This document shows, piece after piece, positions 36,374 through 45,212 of a DNA stretch of 64,000 nt. How positions within the stretch are numbered: position 1 is the first letter of the stretch; each line of letters opens with the position of its first letter. The position numbers and the translations under genes are program-made. The notes below the pieces were generated by a model, which saw only the letters and a program-made list of their open reading frames with translations, did not search any database and was not told the DNA's origin. The stretch lies in NCBI GenBank assembly GCA_964417555.1, contig CAYQIM010000059.1:1-64000 (forward strand). Direction: 5' to 3'. This DNA is from CAYQIM01 sp964417555 (GTDB taxonomy: Bacteria > Pseudomonadota > Gammaproteobacteria > Diplorickettsiales > Diplorickettsiaceae).

Positions 36374-36890
36374 TAAAATAATTAAGTTATCTTAGTTTAA
36401 ACTAGAAAAATAAATTATAGCTATAAAAATCAACATTAGTAGTTTGAAATCATGTTCTTGCTATAATTTTTACTTTATGCAACTCGATTTTTAAGCTTTA
36501 CCAATGTATTTTAGACTGCACATCCTTATTCGATTAACAAAAAATTATTTATACAACCAATGCCATTGAATCACTCAATAGTGTTATTAGAAACAGGTTA
36601 TCTTTTTTAGATAATGTTTATTTCCATTGTAATTTGTAGCATTTTATACAATACTATTAACGAGTAAGAAAGATCATGCATTCCGCTATACTCTCTTCAT
36701 CTCATTGTTTGTTATTTCTAATAATATTTCCCACTAATACCTAAAAACTTGTCAGACACATCATAGAACCATTTATAGATAAAAAAAATTTGTACAGATA
36801 AAATTGAGGAGCTCTTATGAAAAATCTACTGGCTTGTTAATTTTACATCTTCTACCTATAAATAATGTTTAACATTTAACTATCTAAACT
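36374..36890. other. AT-rich gap with IS256 C-terminal relic
   Basis: This 517-bp gap separates divergently read genes. It holds the IS256 relic annotated separately and otherwise only AT-rich sequence with no open frames of note. It should contain the promoter of the glycosyltransferase-like gene on the plus strand, but no single candidate stands out. Confidence 0.4.
36500..36606 (+). pseudogene. IS256-family transposase C-terminal fragment
   Basis: The frame reads KIIYTTNAIESLNSVIRNR, which is the conserved C-terminal signature (IYTTNAIESLN-IR) of IS256-type transposases, including the catalytic Glu. The sequence breaks off after about 20 codons. It is on the opposite strand to the fragment at 34875-35260, so the original element was rearranged around paralogue B. 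Confidence 0.8.
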
Positions 36891-38010
36891 ATGAAATATT
36901 TAATTTGTAAAATTATTTTTCTCAGCATACGTATCTTTTTTTATTTTCAGGATAGATTTTTTTATTATTTTTTTTATAAATTTAATCAGAAAATAAAAAT
37001 TATCTTATCTAATAAACTTGACTTAACAAATGATAATTATAACACATTAGCAGTTTTTTCAATTTATCAGCCTAAATCACTATCTTTACTGATTAAACGC
37101 TCTATCAACTATTTATTAAATCATAAAATTAAAATAATCATTGTTGCACCGCATAATATTGAGCCAAACGATATCCAATTTTTAAAAGAGAAGCATTGTA
37201 TTGTCTTAACTCGATTAAATTTTGGCCGAGATTTTGGTAGTTATAAATACGGTATACTCTATTTATTAGAAAATAAATATCTATTAAAGAACTTTAAAAA
37301 AGTATTATTAATAAATGATGGTATTTTTTTTCCATTAAAAGAAAAGGATACAACACTAGCAACTATTTTAAATAATCCACATGATGTTGTAGGATTAGCT
37401 GAAAATTATCAGCAGCATTGGCACATCGGATCTTACTTTATATTATTTGAAAAAGAATTTCTATTTAATAAAGCTATACAAGATTTTTGGAAAAACTATA
37501 AACCCTATTCATCTCGTTTTCATGCTATTAGAAATGGAGAAATTGCTTTAGGTAAAAAAATTAAATTACTTATGAATTCTTGTAAGATTATCTATAGCGG
37601 AGAAAATCTACTAGGTGCTTTAGAAACCTCTTTAAAAAAAACAAGCGACGTAAAGAATTTTATTCAACTCATATCTAATAATTTTTTTTGTAAAAGAAAA
37701 TTTTTACTTAATGATTTATTTTTTTTCAAAAAATTATCCCAACTTAACTATTATTGGAAAATACATTGAAAACAATTCGCCCGTACATATTTTTTCTCTA
37801 GTCTTAATCAAATATCTTGACTGTTTTTTTATAAAACGAGATCTTTGCTATCGTGGCCTTTATTCAATTTCACAAGTTTTACACTTTATCGCTACAATAA
37901 ATCAAGATGAAAAGTTGCTAGCTGCACTTAACCTTGATCTAAGAAGCAAAGGAGTGAATTCTTCGATGCCTTTTTTCAAAAAAATACTATGTGCTTCTGG
38001 AGCAATTTAG
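36891..38010 (+). pseudogene. RgpF-like (rhamnan synthesis F) glycosyltransferase, frameshifted
   Basis: The first 292 codons resemble the RgpF family of polysaccharide glycosyltransferases: LTRLNFGRDFGSYKYGI, VLLINDGIFFPLKE and WHIGSYFILFEKEF. The frame stops at 37769, but the +1 frame from about 37715 continues without a break to 38010 (NYPNLTIIGKYIENNS up to FFKKILCASGAI). The shift lies in or beside a T8 run at about 37719-37726, so one extra base explains it. A homopolymer sequencing error is a real alternative. The coding region is extremely AT-rich, unlike the flanking suf genes, which points to horizontal transfer. Confidence 0.65.
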
Positions 38011-38148
38011 CTTTCACAGCATTTTAATTTAACGACTTATTTTAGACGTTGTATCCAATAAAAAATCATATAGAATTTTAAGAGAAAACAGTTAAGTTTA
38101 GCATTAAAGTTTGCTCTCCTTGGGAGAAAAAGAATAATAATAAAAAAC

Positions 38149-38177
38149 TTGACAGTAACAATGATAGCAATTTCAAT
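38149..38177 (+). promoter_or_regulatory. putative promoter of sufT
   Basis: A perfect -35 TTGACA (38149-38154), a 17-bp spacer and a -10-like TTCAAT (38172-38177, 4 of 6) lie 29 bp upstream of the sufT ATG. Because the island separates sufT from the rest of the suf operon, it would need its own promoter, and this is the best candidate. Confidence 0.5.
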
Positions 38178-38206
38178 AGCTGTCATTATTTCAGCTATCG
38201 AGTAAT

Positions 38207-38545
38207 ATGTCATATACTTATCCACTAACTGACGCCGCGATTGAGAAAATAAAAGCTTCAATCATCGATGCACTCAAAGGTATTTACGACCCAGAAATCC
38301 CTGTTAACATCTATGATTTAGGTCTCATTTATAACATCAGCCTAGATCCACAGGGATCAGTAAAAATAGAGATGACCCTCACGACACCAGGTTGTCCGGT
38401 CGCGCAAACCTTTCCTGGTATGGTTGAAAATGTAATGAATAATGTCGCCGGCGTGACCGATGCCATGGTTGAACTGGTTTGGGATCCTCCTTGGACAACA
38501 GAAAATATGTCAGAGGCAGCAAAATTACAGTTAGGTATGCTTTAG
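38207..38545 (+). CDS. sufT: SUF-associated protein SufT (MIP18/DUF59 family)
   Basis: The 112 aa form a DUF59 domain: DALKGIYDPEIPVNIYDLGL, then LTTPGCPVAQTFPG with the conserved Cys, and the C-terminal VWDPPWTTENMSEAAKLQLG, which is typical of SUF-linked SufT proteins. SufT helps mature Fe-S proteins, particularly when demand is high. In many genomes it follows sufU directly. Here it is isolated by the 6.5-kb island but intact. Confidence 0.93.
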   Translation: MSYTYPLTDAAIEKIKASIIDALKGIYDPEIPVNIYDLGLIYNISLDPQGSVKIEMTLTTPGCPVAQTFPGMVENVMNNVAGVTDAMVELVWDPPWTTENMSEAAKLQLGML

Positions 38546-38547
38546 CG

Positions 38548-39486
38548 CTATGTAATAAAATCTAACAGCTTTGCACTAATATTCAAATTAAACTGCTGAT
38601 CGAGTTCTCGAATACCAGTAGGGCTGGTGATATTAATTTCTGTCAAGTAATCGCCGATAACGTCTAAACCGACAAAAACTAAGCCTTTTTCTTTTAAAGT
38701 CGGTGCCACTTGCTGACAGATCCAACGATCACATGCGCTAAGTTCAATCCCTACCCCTTTACCACCTACCGCTAAATTCGCCCGCGTTTCACCCTCTGGC
38801 GCGATACGTGCTAACGCATAATCTACCGGTTCACCGTTTATCATCAGAATTCGTTTGTCACCTTTACTAATTTCTGGAATATAACGCTGTACCATCAAAT
38901 AGCGCTGATTATTCGCCGTCAGTGTTTCTAAAATGACATTGATATTCGGATCGTTTTTTCGCAAGCGAAACACTGAGAAACCACCCATGCCATCCAGTGG
39001 TTTAGCAATGATATCTTCATGTTGCTGTAAAAATTGTTTAGCCGCAGTTATCGTATGCGTCACTAAGGTAGGTGGGCAGCATTGGGGGAAATTTAATGTA
39101 AACAGTTTTTCATTAAAATCACGTAGGCTTTGCGGTTTATTAATAACACGCACCCCCTGCTGTTCGGCCTTGTCCAATAGGTGTGTTGTATAAATATATT
39201 GCATATCCATCGGCGGGTCCTTACGCATTAGGATCACAGATAGCCTATCCAAACGTTGAACGGTTTCTTTACCCAAAGCAAAGTAAGCTTCAACCTTATC
39301 TTGCACTGTCAAGCTGCGCATTCTGGCTGCAGGAATTTCATTTTCTAAAAAGAGAGCGGTTTGTTCCATATAAAAAATAGACCATTGTCGACGCTGTGCT
39401 TCGAGTAATAGCGCAAAGGTCGTGTCCTTTTTAGGATTAATGTGCGCAATAGGATCCATAATCACGCCTAGCGAGATCGTATTCAT
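38548..39486 (-). CDS. gshB: glutathione synthetase
   Basis: The 312-aa ATP-grasp enzyme adds glycine to gamma-glutamylcysteine. The N-terminus SLGVIMDPIAHINPKKDTT is the family signature, followed by IIAKPLDGMGGFSVFR and EINITSPTGIRELD. It begins 4 bp after gshA, so the two form an operon that makes glutathione. It converges on sufT with a 2-bp gap. Confidence 0.95.
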   Translation of the reverse strand: MNTISLGVIMDPIAHINPKKDTTFALLLEAQRRQWSIFYMEQTALFLENEIPAARMRSLTVQDKVEAYFALGKETVQRLDRLSVILMRKDPPMDMQYIYTTHLLDKAEQQGVRVINKPQSLRDFNEKLFTLNFPQCCPPTLVTHTITAAKQFLQQHEDIIAKPLDGMGGFSVFRLRKNDPNINVILETLTANNQRYLMVQRYIPEISKGDKRILMINGEPVDYALARIAPEGETRANLAVGGKGVGIELSACDRWICQQVAPTLKEKGLVFVGLDVIGDYLTEINITSPTGIRELDQQFNLNISAKLLDFIT

Positions 39487-39490
39487 GCTT

Positions 39491-40801
39491 CTAACTTTCC
39501 TTTTTCATAATAACGGCTTGCTCACGCGCCGCTGCTAGCAATGCCAGACGTGCGACAACACCGTAGACGTAAAAACGGTTAGCACATTTACCTTTTTGTT
39601 TACTGGTTAGCTCAGGGATATTACAGGCTTTGACAAAGGGCAGCGGTTCAAACTGCATCCCGGGCGAATTCAAATTATCGCTGATGCCCCGCCCAGTATG
39701 TACACGATAGAATCCACCAATCACGTATTGTCCTAACATATAAACCACAGGTTCGGCAACCGCATTATTCCAGGTTTCAAACGTATAAACTCCTTCTTGA
39801 ATAATCACTTGTTCTATTGGACGATTTCCTTTTGCCACCATCATATCACTACGCTTTTTACGGTTTAGTTGTTGAAGCTGCGTCGGATCGTGAATCGTTA
39901 ATACACCCATGCCGTAGGTTCCGGCATCGGATTTTATCACCACATAAGGCTTTTCCTTAATGTGATACTCATCATATTTTTTTTGGATCTGAGCTAATAT
40001 TTTCTGGCTTTGTTCAACCATACAATCTTCGCCAGCCCGCGTCATAAAATCAATACCCTCACAATGGCTAAAGAAAGGATTTATTAACCAGGGATCTACT
40101 TCAATCAATTGTGATAGCTCCTGACACACTTGACCATACTCTTTAAAATGCTGCGATTTTAAACGGCTATGCCAACCTAATTCAGCCGCGGGTAGTATCT
40201 TTTGCTGAACACCTTTCAGGATTTCGGGTATACCATTGGCTAAATCGTTATTTAATAAAATTAAACACGGAACAAAATCATCTAATTGGATCTGCCGTTG
40301 GTATTTTTTTACTCGTTCTAACCGCAGAGAACGACCACCAGGCAAAGAAATTGTTTTGCTGGAAGTAATTTCCTCTAATAACGAACCGATGCGTACCTCA
40401 AATCCGGCTTGTATGAGAATATCTTGCAAAGCGCTGAGATTGGCAAAATAAAATTGATTGCGGGTATGGTTTTCCGGAATGATTAACAAACGTCGACAAC
40501 CTGGCGCTAAACGATCTAAGGTTTCCTGGGCCGCCTGTACCGCCAAAGGGATAAAATCTTCTTTTAGGTTATTAAACCCTGCTGGAAATAAATTCGTATC
40601 AACCGGCGCCAGCTTAAATCCGGCGTTACGCAAATCCACGGAAGAATAAAAAGGAGGCGGTGTTTTGCGCCATTGTTCACGTAACCAGGCTTCAATCGTC
40701 GATTGTACTGATAACAACCGCTCTTCTAACTGATATAAAGGATCTAAACAATGGGAAGCTAAACAAGGAATTTCAGCAGCGTCAGTGGCGGAGGTTGTCA
40801 T
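39491..40801 (-). CDS. gshA: glutamate-cysteine ligase, Acidithiobacillus-type
   Basis: The 436 aa match the proteobacterial GshA type first described in Acidithiobacillus (an ATP-grasp-like family), not the E. coli GshA family. Recognisable parts are YKDE-like PFFSHCEGIDFMTRAGEDC, KPYVVIKSDAGTYGMGVLT and VVARLALLAAAREQA. It catalyses the first step of glutathione synthesis and is followed 4 bp later by gshB. A palindromic repeat lies just upstream, between this gene and the hypothetical at 41057. Confidence 0.9.
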   Translation of the reverse strand: MTTSATDAAEIPCLASHCLDPLYQLEERLLSVQSTIEAWLREQWRKTPPPFYSSVDLRNAGFKLAPVDTNLFPAGFNNLKEDFIPLAVQAAQETLDRLAPGCRRLLIIPENHTRNQFYFANLSALQDILIQAGFEVRIGSLLEEITSSKTISLPGGRSLRLERVKKYQRQIQLDDFVPCLILLNNDLANGIPEILKGVQQKILPAAELGWHSRLKSQHFKEYGQVCQELSQLIEVDPWLINPFFSHCEGIDFMTRAGEDCMVEQSQKILAQIQKKYDEYHIKEKPYVVIKSDAGTYGMGVLTIHDPTQLQQLNRKKRSDMMVAKGNRPIEQVIIQEGVYTFETWNNAVAEPVVYMLGQYVIGGFYRVHTGRGISDNLNSPGMQFEPLPFVKACNIPELTSKQKGKCANRFYVYGVVARLALLAAAREQAVIMKKES

Positions 40802-40834
40802 CGATACCCCTTAGTAAGTAAGCTAAATGGTGTT

Positions 40835-40976
40835 TAGAAAGTGTCTTCAAATGTGCTAGGACGAGACAAGAAACGTTGTTTTTCGAGTAGCGCAACGGAG
40901 CATACATGAGGTATGTGAGTAGCGAAACACAAAACACGTTTCTTGACCGTCATCGTGCATTTGAAGACACTTTCTA
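40835..40976. repeat. palindromic dispersed repeat (family 1), complete copy
   Basis: The 142-bp element has perfect 19-bp terminal inverted repeats: TAGAAAGTGTCTTCAAATG at the left and its exact inverse at the right. Inside, GACAAGAAACGTTGTTTT is answered by AAAACACGTTTCTTGACC, and CATACATGAGGTATG lies at the centre. The whole element can fold into one long hairpin. It matches 10785-10930 end to end. Size and structure are those of a MITE-like element. No target-site duplication is certain beyond the TA at the tips. Confidence 0.88.
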
Positions 40977-41056
40977 TCGCTATCCTACTAAAGCTTGAGA
41001 GAAAGTCCTAGACTGCGCTGACGGGAAAAGCTGTCTTTCTAAAACGATGACACTTC

Positions 41057-41476
41057 CTAGCGTAGCGCTTCAATCTTAAGTTCCAAGTTATCTGTGCTAT
41101 GGGTCAGTGAATCATCCATTTTGTATTGGATCACTAAGCTCGATTTTTGAGCTTCTTTATCCAAGGTCACAATAGTAAATTTTGCACTGATTAAGAGCGC
41201 ATGTTGGGATTTTAAGAGTCGGGGCTTGGCGTTAAATTCCTCCAAAGTAAACTGGCCCACCTCTTCGATGGCTTTACTGGTCTCTCTTTCTTCAACTATT
41301 TTCGTAATAACAAGATTACCTGGTTTAATCTGTAAACCGGTAACTACTTGCAAACTCATGTTTTTAACACAAATCACCACGGTTTCTTGTGTATCTAAAC
41401 GTGTCTTTTCAGGTAACTTAACCAATAGTTCAACAGCAAGTGGTCCGTTGTTCCCGTTTAATTTATTTTTTTCCAT
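41057..41476 (-). CDS. hypothetical 139-aa protein
   Basis: I do not recognise this protein. It has no signal peptide or membrane helix. Alternating hydrophobic residues (AVELLVKLPEK, TVVICVKNMSLQVVTG, ALLISAKFTIVTL) suggest a beta-sandwich. It stands alone between the repeat at 40835-40976 and a 1.2-kb stretch of decayed DNA. The reading frame is intact and begins with an ATG, so it is probably expressed. Confidence 0.55.
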   Translation of the reverse strand: MEKNKLNGNNGPLAVELLVKLPEKTRLDTQETVVICVKNMSLQVVTGLQIKPGNLVITKIVEERETSKAIEEVGQFTLEEFNAKPRLLKSQHALLISAKFTIVTLDKEAQKSSLVIQYKMDDSLTHSTDNLELKIEALR

Positions 41477-42014
41477 AGTTCTATCTCAAATACGAATACT
41501 GTAGCAAACTGGGCTTATGCGAAAAATTGTACGCCGCCCCGGCAAAAGCCGAGGTCGAGTGACGAGATCCTCCCGGTCAAGCCGCAGGACGGTGGTTTAC
41601 GTCAATGTAAATGAATACCGCAGATAAAGTCAGTAACAAAACACTACACAAAAAAACGGCTTTTCGCGTAAGTCCATTCAATTATACCAGCTGAGTCATA
41701 ACCATCCTTATCAAAATGTAGCTACCGAATTCACTTCGTGGAATCGGACATTTTTTGTATTTTATATGCAATATATTTCAGCTGAGTCCAGAGACTTAAA
41801 AAAAACGTAAACAATAGGATTACCCTTATTTTGCTATAACTTTAAAAATATATTGGATATAAAATTTATGTTACTAATAAATTGTAAATTTATAGTAATT
41901 CATAGTTTTATAAAAAATAAAACAACATATTGAATAGTTAAACTATAATTCAGTTATATAAAAATTTTTGGTCCTGACTAGAACAGCCAGTTAAATCATG
42001 CTAAAAGCTAGAAA
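41477..42014. other. non-coding gap
   Basis: No gene is supported in this 538-bp stretch. The left part (41520-41650) is GC-richer, with small inverted repeats such as GCCCCGGCAAAAGCCG, and a piece near 41570-41620 that, on the minus strand, loosely matches the repeat near 24740. The right part is very AT-rich. The ISXO2-like relic follows. Confidence 0.4.
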
Positions 42015-42330
42015 ATGACACAGAAAAATAAGTATTCAAGACGAGCAAAAATTTCGGCAAAAAAATTTAGAGAAATAGTTAAGCTATTTGCACTTGATTT
42101 AAATGCAACAAATAGCTGAATTGACCAAAATAAATCGAAATACAATCAATCGTTATCTCAAGCTTTTATGTCAAAAGATAGCTAAGTTTTGTGAGCTAAA
42201 AATCACCTTTTTGAGGTGAAGTCGAAGTAAATGAATCTTGGTTTGGAGCTGAATGGGTTAAAGGAAAACGAGGCCGAGGTGCGGCAGGAAAAACAATGAT
42301 ATTTGGAGTACCTGAAACTATCCTCGAAAA
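42015..42330 (+). pseudogene. IS1595-family (ISXO2-type) transposase relic
   Basis: In shifting frames the segment reads MTQKNKYSRRAKISAKKFRE, then IAELTKINRNTINRYLKLL (helix-turn-helix), then GEVEVNESWFGAEWVKGKRG and RGAAGKTMIFGV. The GEVEVDESYFG-KGKRGRGA pattern is diagnostic of ISXO2-like transposases. At least two frameshifts and a stop interrupt it, and the C-terminal half is gone. It is a dead element. Confidence 0.85.
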
Positions 42331-42686
42331 ATTAAACTCAAAGATCAAGTCGAACCAATTGGTAATTTCATATTCTTCTTTTTGGTCACCTCATCAAAAA
42401 AATCTTGCAGTACAAGTAATAACAATGGATAGCTCTGCTTTATTTTAAATCTTTTCCTGAAACGTAAGCTTGCAATAAGTTTATCGATGTTCTTCTAGTA
42501 TCGGCAAACACTATTGCAAGTTAAAAACTAATAAATTAGCTAAACCATATTTTTAGATTTTATCTAGCTTATGTAAATCATCTTCCTGTTAAACAATTTA
42601 TTGTTTTAAATATCAGTTAATCTGAAATTAAATTAAACTAGCTATACATATAATTCTATTAATAAAATTACCTATGGAGCAGGATG

Positions 42687-42998
42687 CATGAAAGAAAAAG
42701 ATGCCTTAATAAATTTGATATCAACCAGCCAATTATTTGATGCTGAGCAAGTATTCGTAGGAGGTGGATAACAGAATGGCAAATATCGCTAGGCGGCGGG
42801 ACGCTTGAAAATAGCTTTGATCCAGAAACTATCATGAGTGAATTAGCACGCGTTAAATTAGACGATATACAATTTATGCCAAAAGACAATGATAAGCTCT
42901 ATGAGCTAACTGTCACTGTTCCTAAGCATTGTGTAGAAAAGGTAAAAATCGGTTTGTATTTTCATAATGGGCGCGAACTGGAAGTTGTATACAATTAG
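42687..42998 (+). pseudogene. frameshifted small gene remnant
   Basis: Two frames abut. The first, starting at 42687 after an AGGATGC context, reads MKEKDALINLISTSQLFDAE and stops near 42770. The second, in another frame, reads TEWQISLGGGTLENSFDPET, then LARVKLDDIQFMPKDND and ends HNGRELEVVYN at 42998. A short ORF from ATG 42834 would give 54 aa. I recognise no family. The second part is beta-rich and may be a relic of an accessory protein. Confidence 0.35.
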
Positions 42999-43126
42999 TA
43001 ATCCCTCAAAAATACTTGGTTTAAGACAATTTATAGTAGAACAAAAATTATTTAATCAAAAAAATAATAAACTAAAACAGATTTAAAAGTAAATTAATAA
43101 ACAAAATATAGTTAAGGATAAATTAT

Positions 43127-44647
43127 ATGGACAATGCCATTATAAATGAATTAAAACTAACTCCTACAATAGATGGATTACGGTGTAAAGATGATTTGCT
43201 TTCAGAAAAAATTCAACTTCAAGAGCTGGTGTTAAATATTATAAAATATAAATCAGTTGAAAAAACACCTTCTAAGGAAGAAATATATCAGATTCCTCTC
43301 GAATCAATAATGAGAATAGGTAATAGCAATGAAATTATTATAGAAGCACTTTTAGAGGAAGGCGAAGAATTTGATTTCCAGAAAATAACTTTAACCAAAC
43401 AAGATAAAATAAAAACTGCAAAGGGTAAAGATATAATCCACCAAACTATACTTGCAGAGTATAAAACAGGTATGATGCAAAAAGTTTCCAAGCAAAAAAT
43501 ACTATTTGAAATATCAATTGATTTTTCGCCAACTTTTCTAAGCGCTTCAACTTATCATAACAATAATATGAGAGCACTACTGGCTTCTTACCAAGCACAA
43601 AGTATTACTAATTATCGAAAATTAATCCCAAATTTATCTCTTGAAGATAAAATTGATATTATAGGACAACACTATGATGGTTTTGGCAGAATTTATATAT
43701 TAGTTTTTTTCTCTAATTCTTTGAAGTTATACTTGATTTCCTATCTTATTCATAAACAGAGATTTACATTTAAAGAAGCTGGAAAGTTGGATAAAGGCTC
43801 ATCAACACGTATACAAGCAGGTATTGAATGCTGTGATGATATTAAAATAGTGTGGTCTTTGTTGCTAGATAATGAACTTAAAAGGTTAACCATCCCTAGA
43901 TAGGGGTTATCTCAATTAGAAAGCTATCAAAAAGGTTCATATAAAAACGCTAGCTTACTTATGATTGATCACTTACCTTGCGTTATAGGTAGCAATGCTA
44001 ATAATCTCGGTATAACTTATGACCGTTCTTATAGTTACCACTCTTTTTTAAATTATGCACGGAAATATCCTCTCGTTTTTAATCTATTTGGTCATATTTA
44101 TATTGTAGGGGGCAGGATAATTCCGGATGATAACAAAGGTCTCGCTAATTTAGTTGAGTACCATAAAATTCCCTGTTATTCGGTCTATGGCAGAGGAAAA
44201 ACAACTAAAAATCATTTTGATAGAATGTGGGGAGGTAATTACTCAGATGCTACCAGCACACAATTTTATTCGCATAGGGATAATAAATTAAATTATAAAG
44301 AATGGTTACCTGTTGGAAATGACCCTACTGATTCAGCTTGCGTAGTGGGAAATGAGATTTATATCTTTAAGCCAAGCACTTTTTCTCCAGGAAAACATTA
44401 TTTTTATAAACATAATTTTATGACAAATAGTTGGAACCGTCTTAGTTTAGATTATACTAGTGTCAATCAAATTGAAGAATACAAGGATGACTATGATGAA
44501 GACGATGGCTTTGACGATGATTTTAATATAAGTAAAACTTTTAAAGCTATTTCAGTTGATGATAAAATTTTCTTATTTTTTGTTAATTTAGGAGAATTAA
44601 GTAGTAATAAAACTGAATTATTGATAGAAATACTGCAGTTACTTTAA
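43127..44647 (+). pseudogene. Kelch-like accessory protein, paralogue K2, with in-frame TAG
   Basis: The frame opens at an ATG after AAGGAT and runs 258 codons to a TAG at 43901-43903. The same frame then continues without any shift to 44647 (506 codons in all). Both halves are colinear with the intact gene at 32770-34221: QHYDGFGRIYILVF matches MYYDGLENIYCLAI before the stop, and DSACVVGNEIYIF matches NCACVLGNKILIF after it. HIYIVGGR is Kelch-like. The stop is thus a single nonsense mutation or a read-through site. An acidic run (DDYDEDDGFDDDF) lies near the end. Function unknown. Confidence 0.75.
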
Positions 44648-45212
44648 AGTTAAAAGGAAAGTAAAGAAAAATGCTGCTCGATAGATTAAGAAAACGTATA
44701 AATAGAAAGTTATAAAAATGACAAAGGATAAATACTTAGGCTACTATTTATCCAGCATCCAGCGTCCCTCACGCTCAGTCCAGAATGGATCAAGTGCGTC
44801 GCGGACGCAGGGTGAATCGCGACCTAACTTCAGTCACGTGATTTGAATTAATTTTTGGACCACGATGACCATTTTTCATGAACAGAGTGACTCCCCAGTT
44901 GCCTTTTAGTCATAAAGGCAAATTAGTGACTGGCGGGAATTTATTAATGGAAGCATTGTGACAGCATCAACATAGCACCGGAACATGGGTGATAATTTCC
45001 ACAAATAATAGTCAAGCACATTGATAAATTTATTGCTGAAACAACAAAAATTTACATGGCGCACCTACTATAGTATTCTTTTGAAGCTTATTTAAACACT
45101 TTTATCTTTTTAGATATAAATCTAGTTGGACTAGCTATCCATCCATTTATATGACTTCAAAAAGAAAACGTTACCCGCTATAGTAGATCCAATTTCTTAT
45201 TGTCTTCACAGA
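44648..45212. repeat. gap with diverged dispersed repeat upstream of permease
   Basis: No gene is supported. The part at about 44760-44880 is a diverged copy of the repeat at 61815-61925: GAATCGCGACCTAACTTCAG and GTGATTTGAATTAATTTTTG correspond to GAATCGCAGCCTAATTTTAA and GTCATTCGAACTAATTTTAG. The rest is AT-rich and should contain the permease promoter. A short phrase, TTACCCGCTATAGTA at 45172-45186, resembles CTACCCGCTATTGTA near 35370. Confidence 0.5.

Noticed and set aside
42331..42520. Continuation of the IS1595-type transposase
   Set aside because: The frame stays open to about 42450 but no longer matches the expected transposase sequence, so it was left out of the relic.
43901..43903. 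TAG as a pyrrolysine codon
   Set aside because: Pyrrolysine needs pylT/pylS and is known from few methyltransferase families. The paralogue at 32770-34221 has ordinary sense codons in this region.
44648..45212. Possible relic gene reading HKGKLVTGGNLLMEAL
   Set aside because: A short stretch only, interrupted by stops, with no recognisable family and no paralogue in the window.
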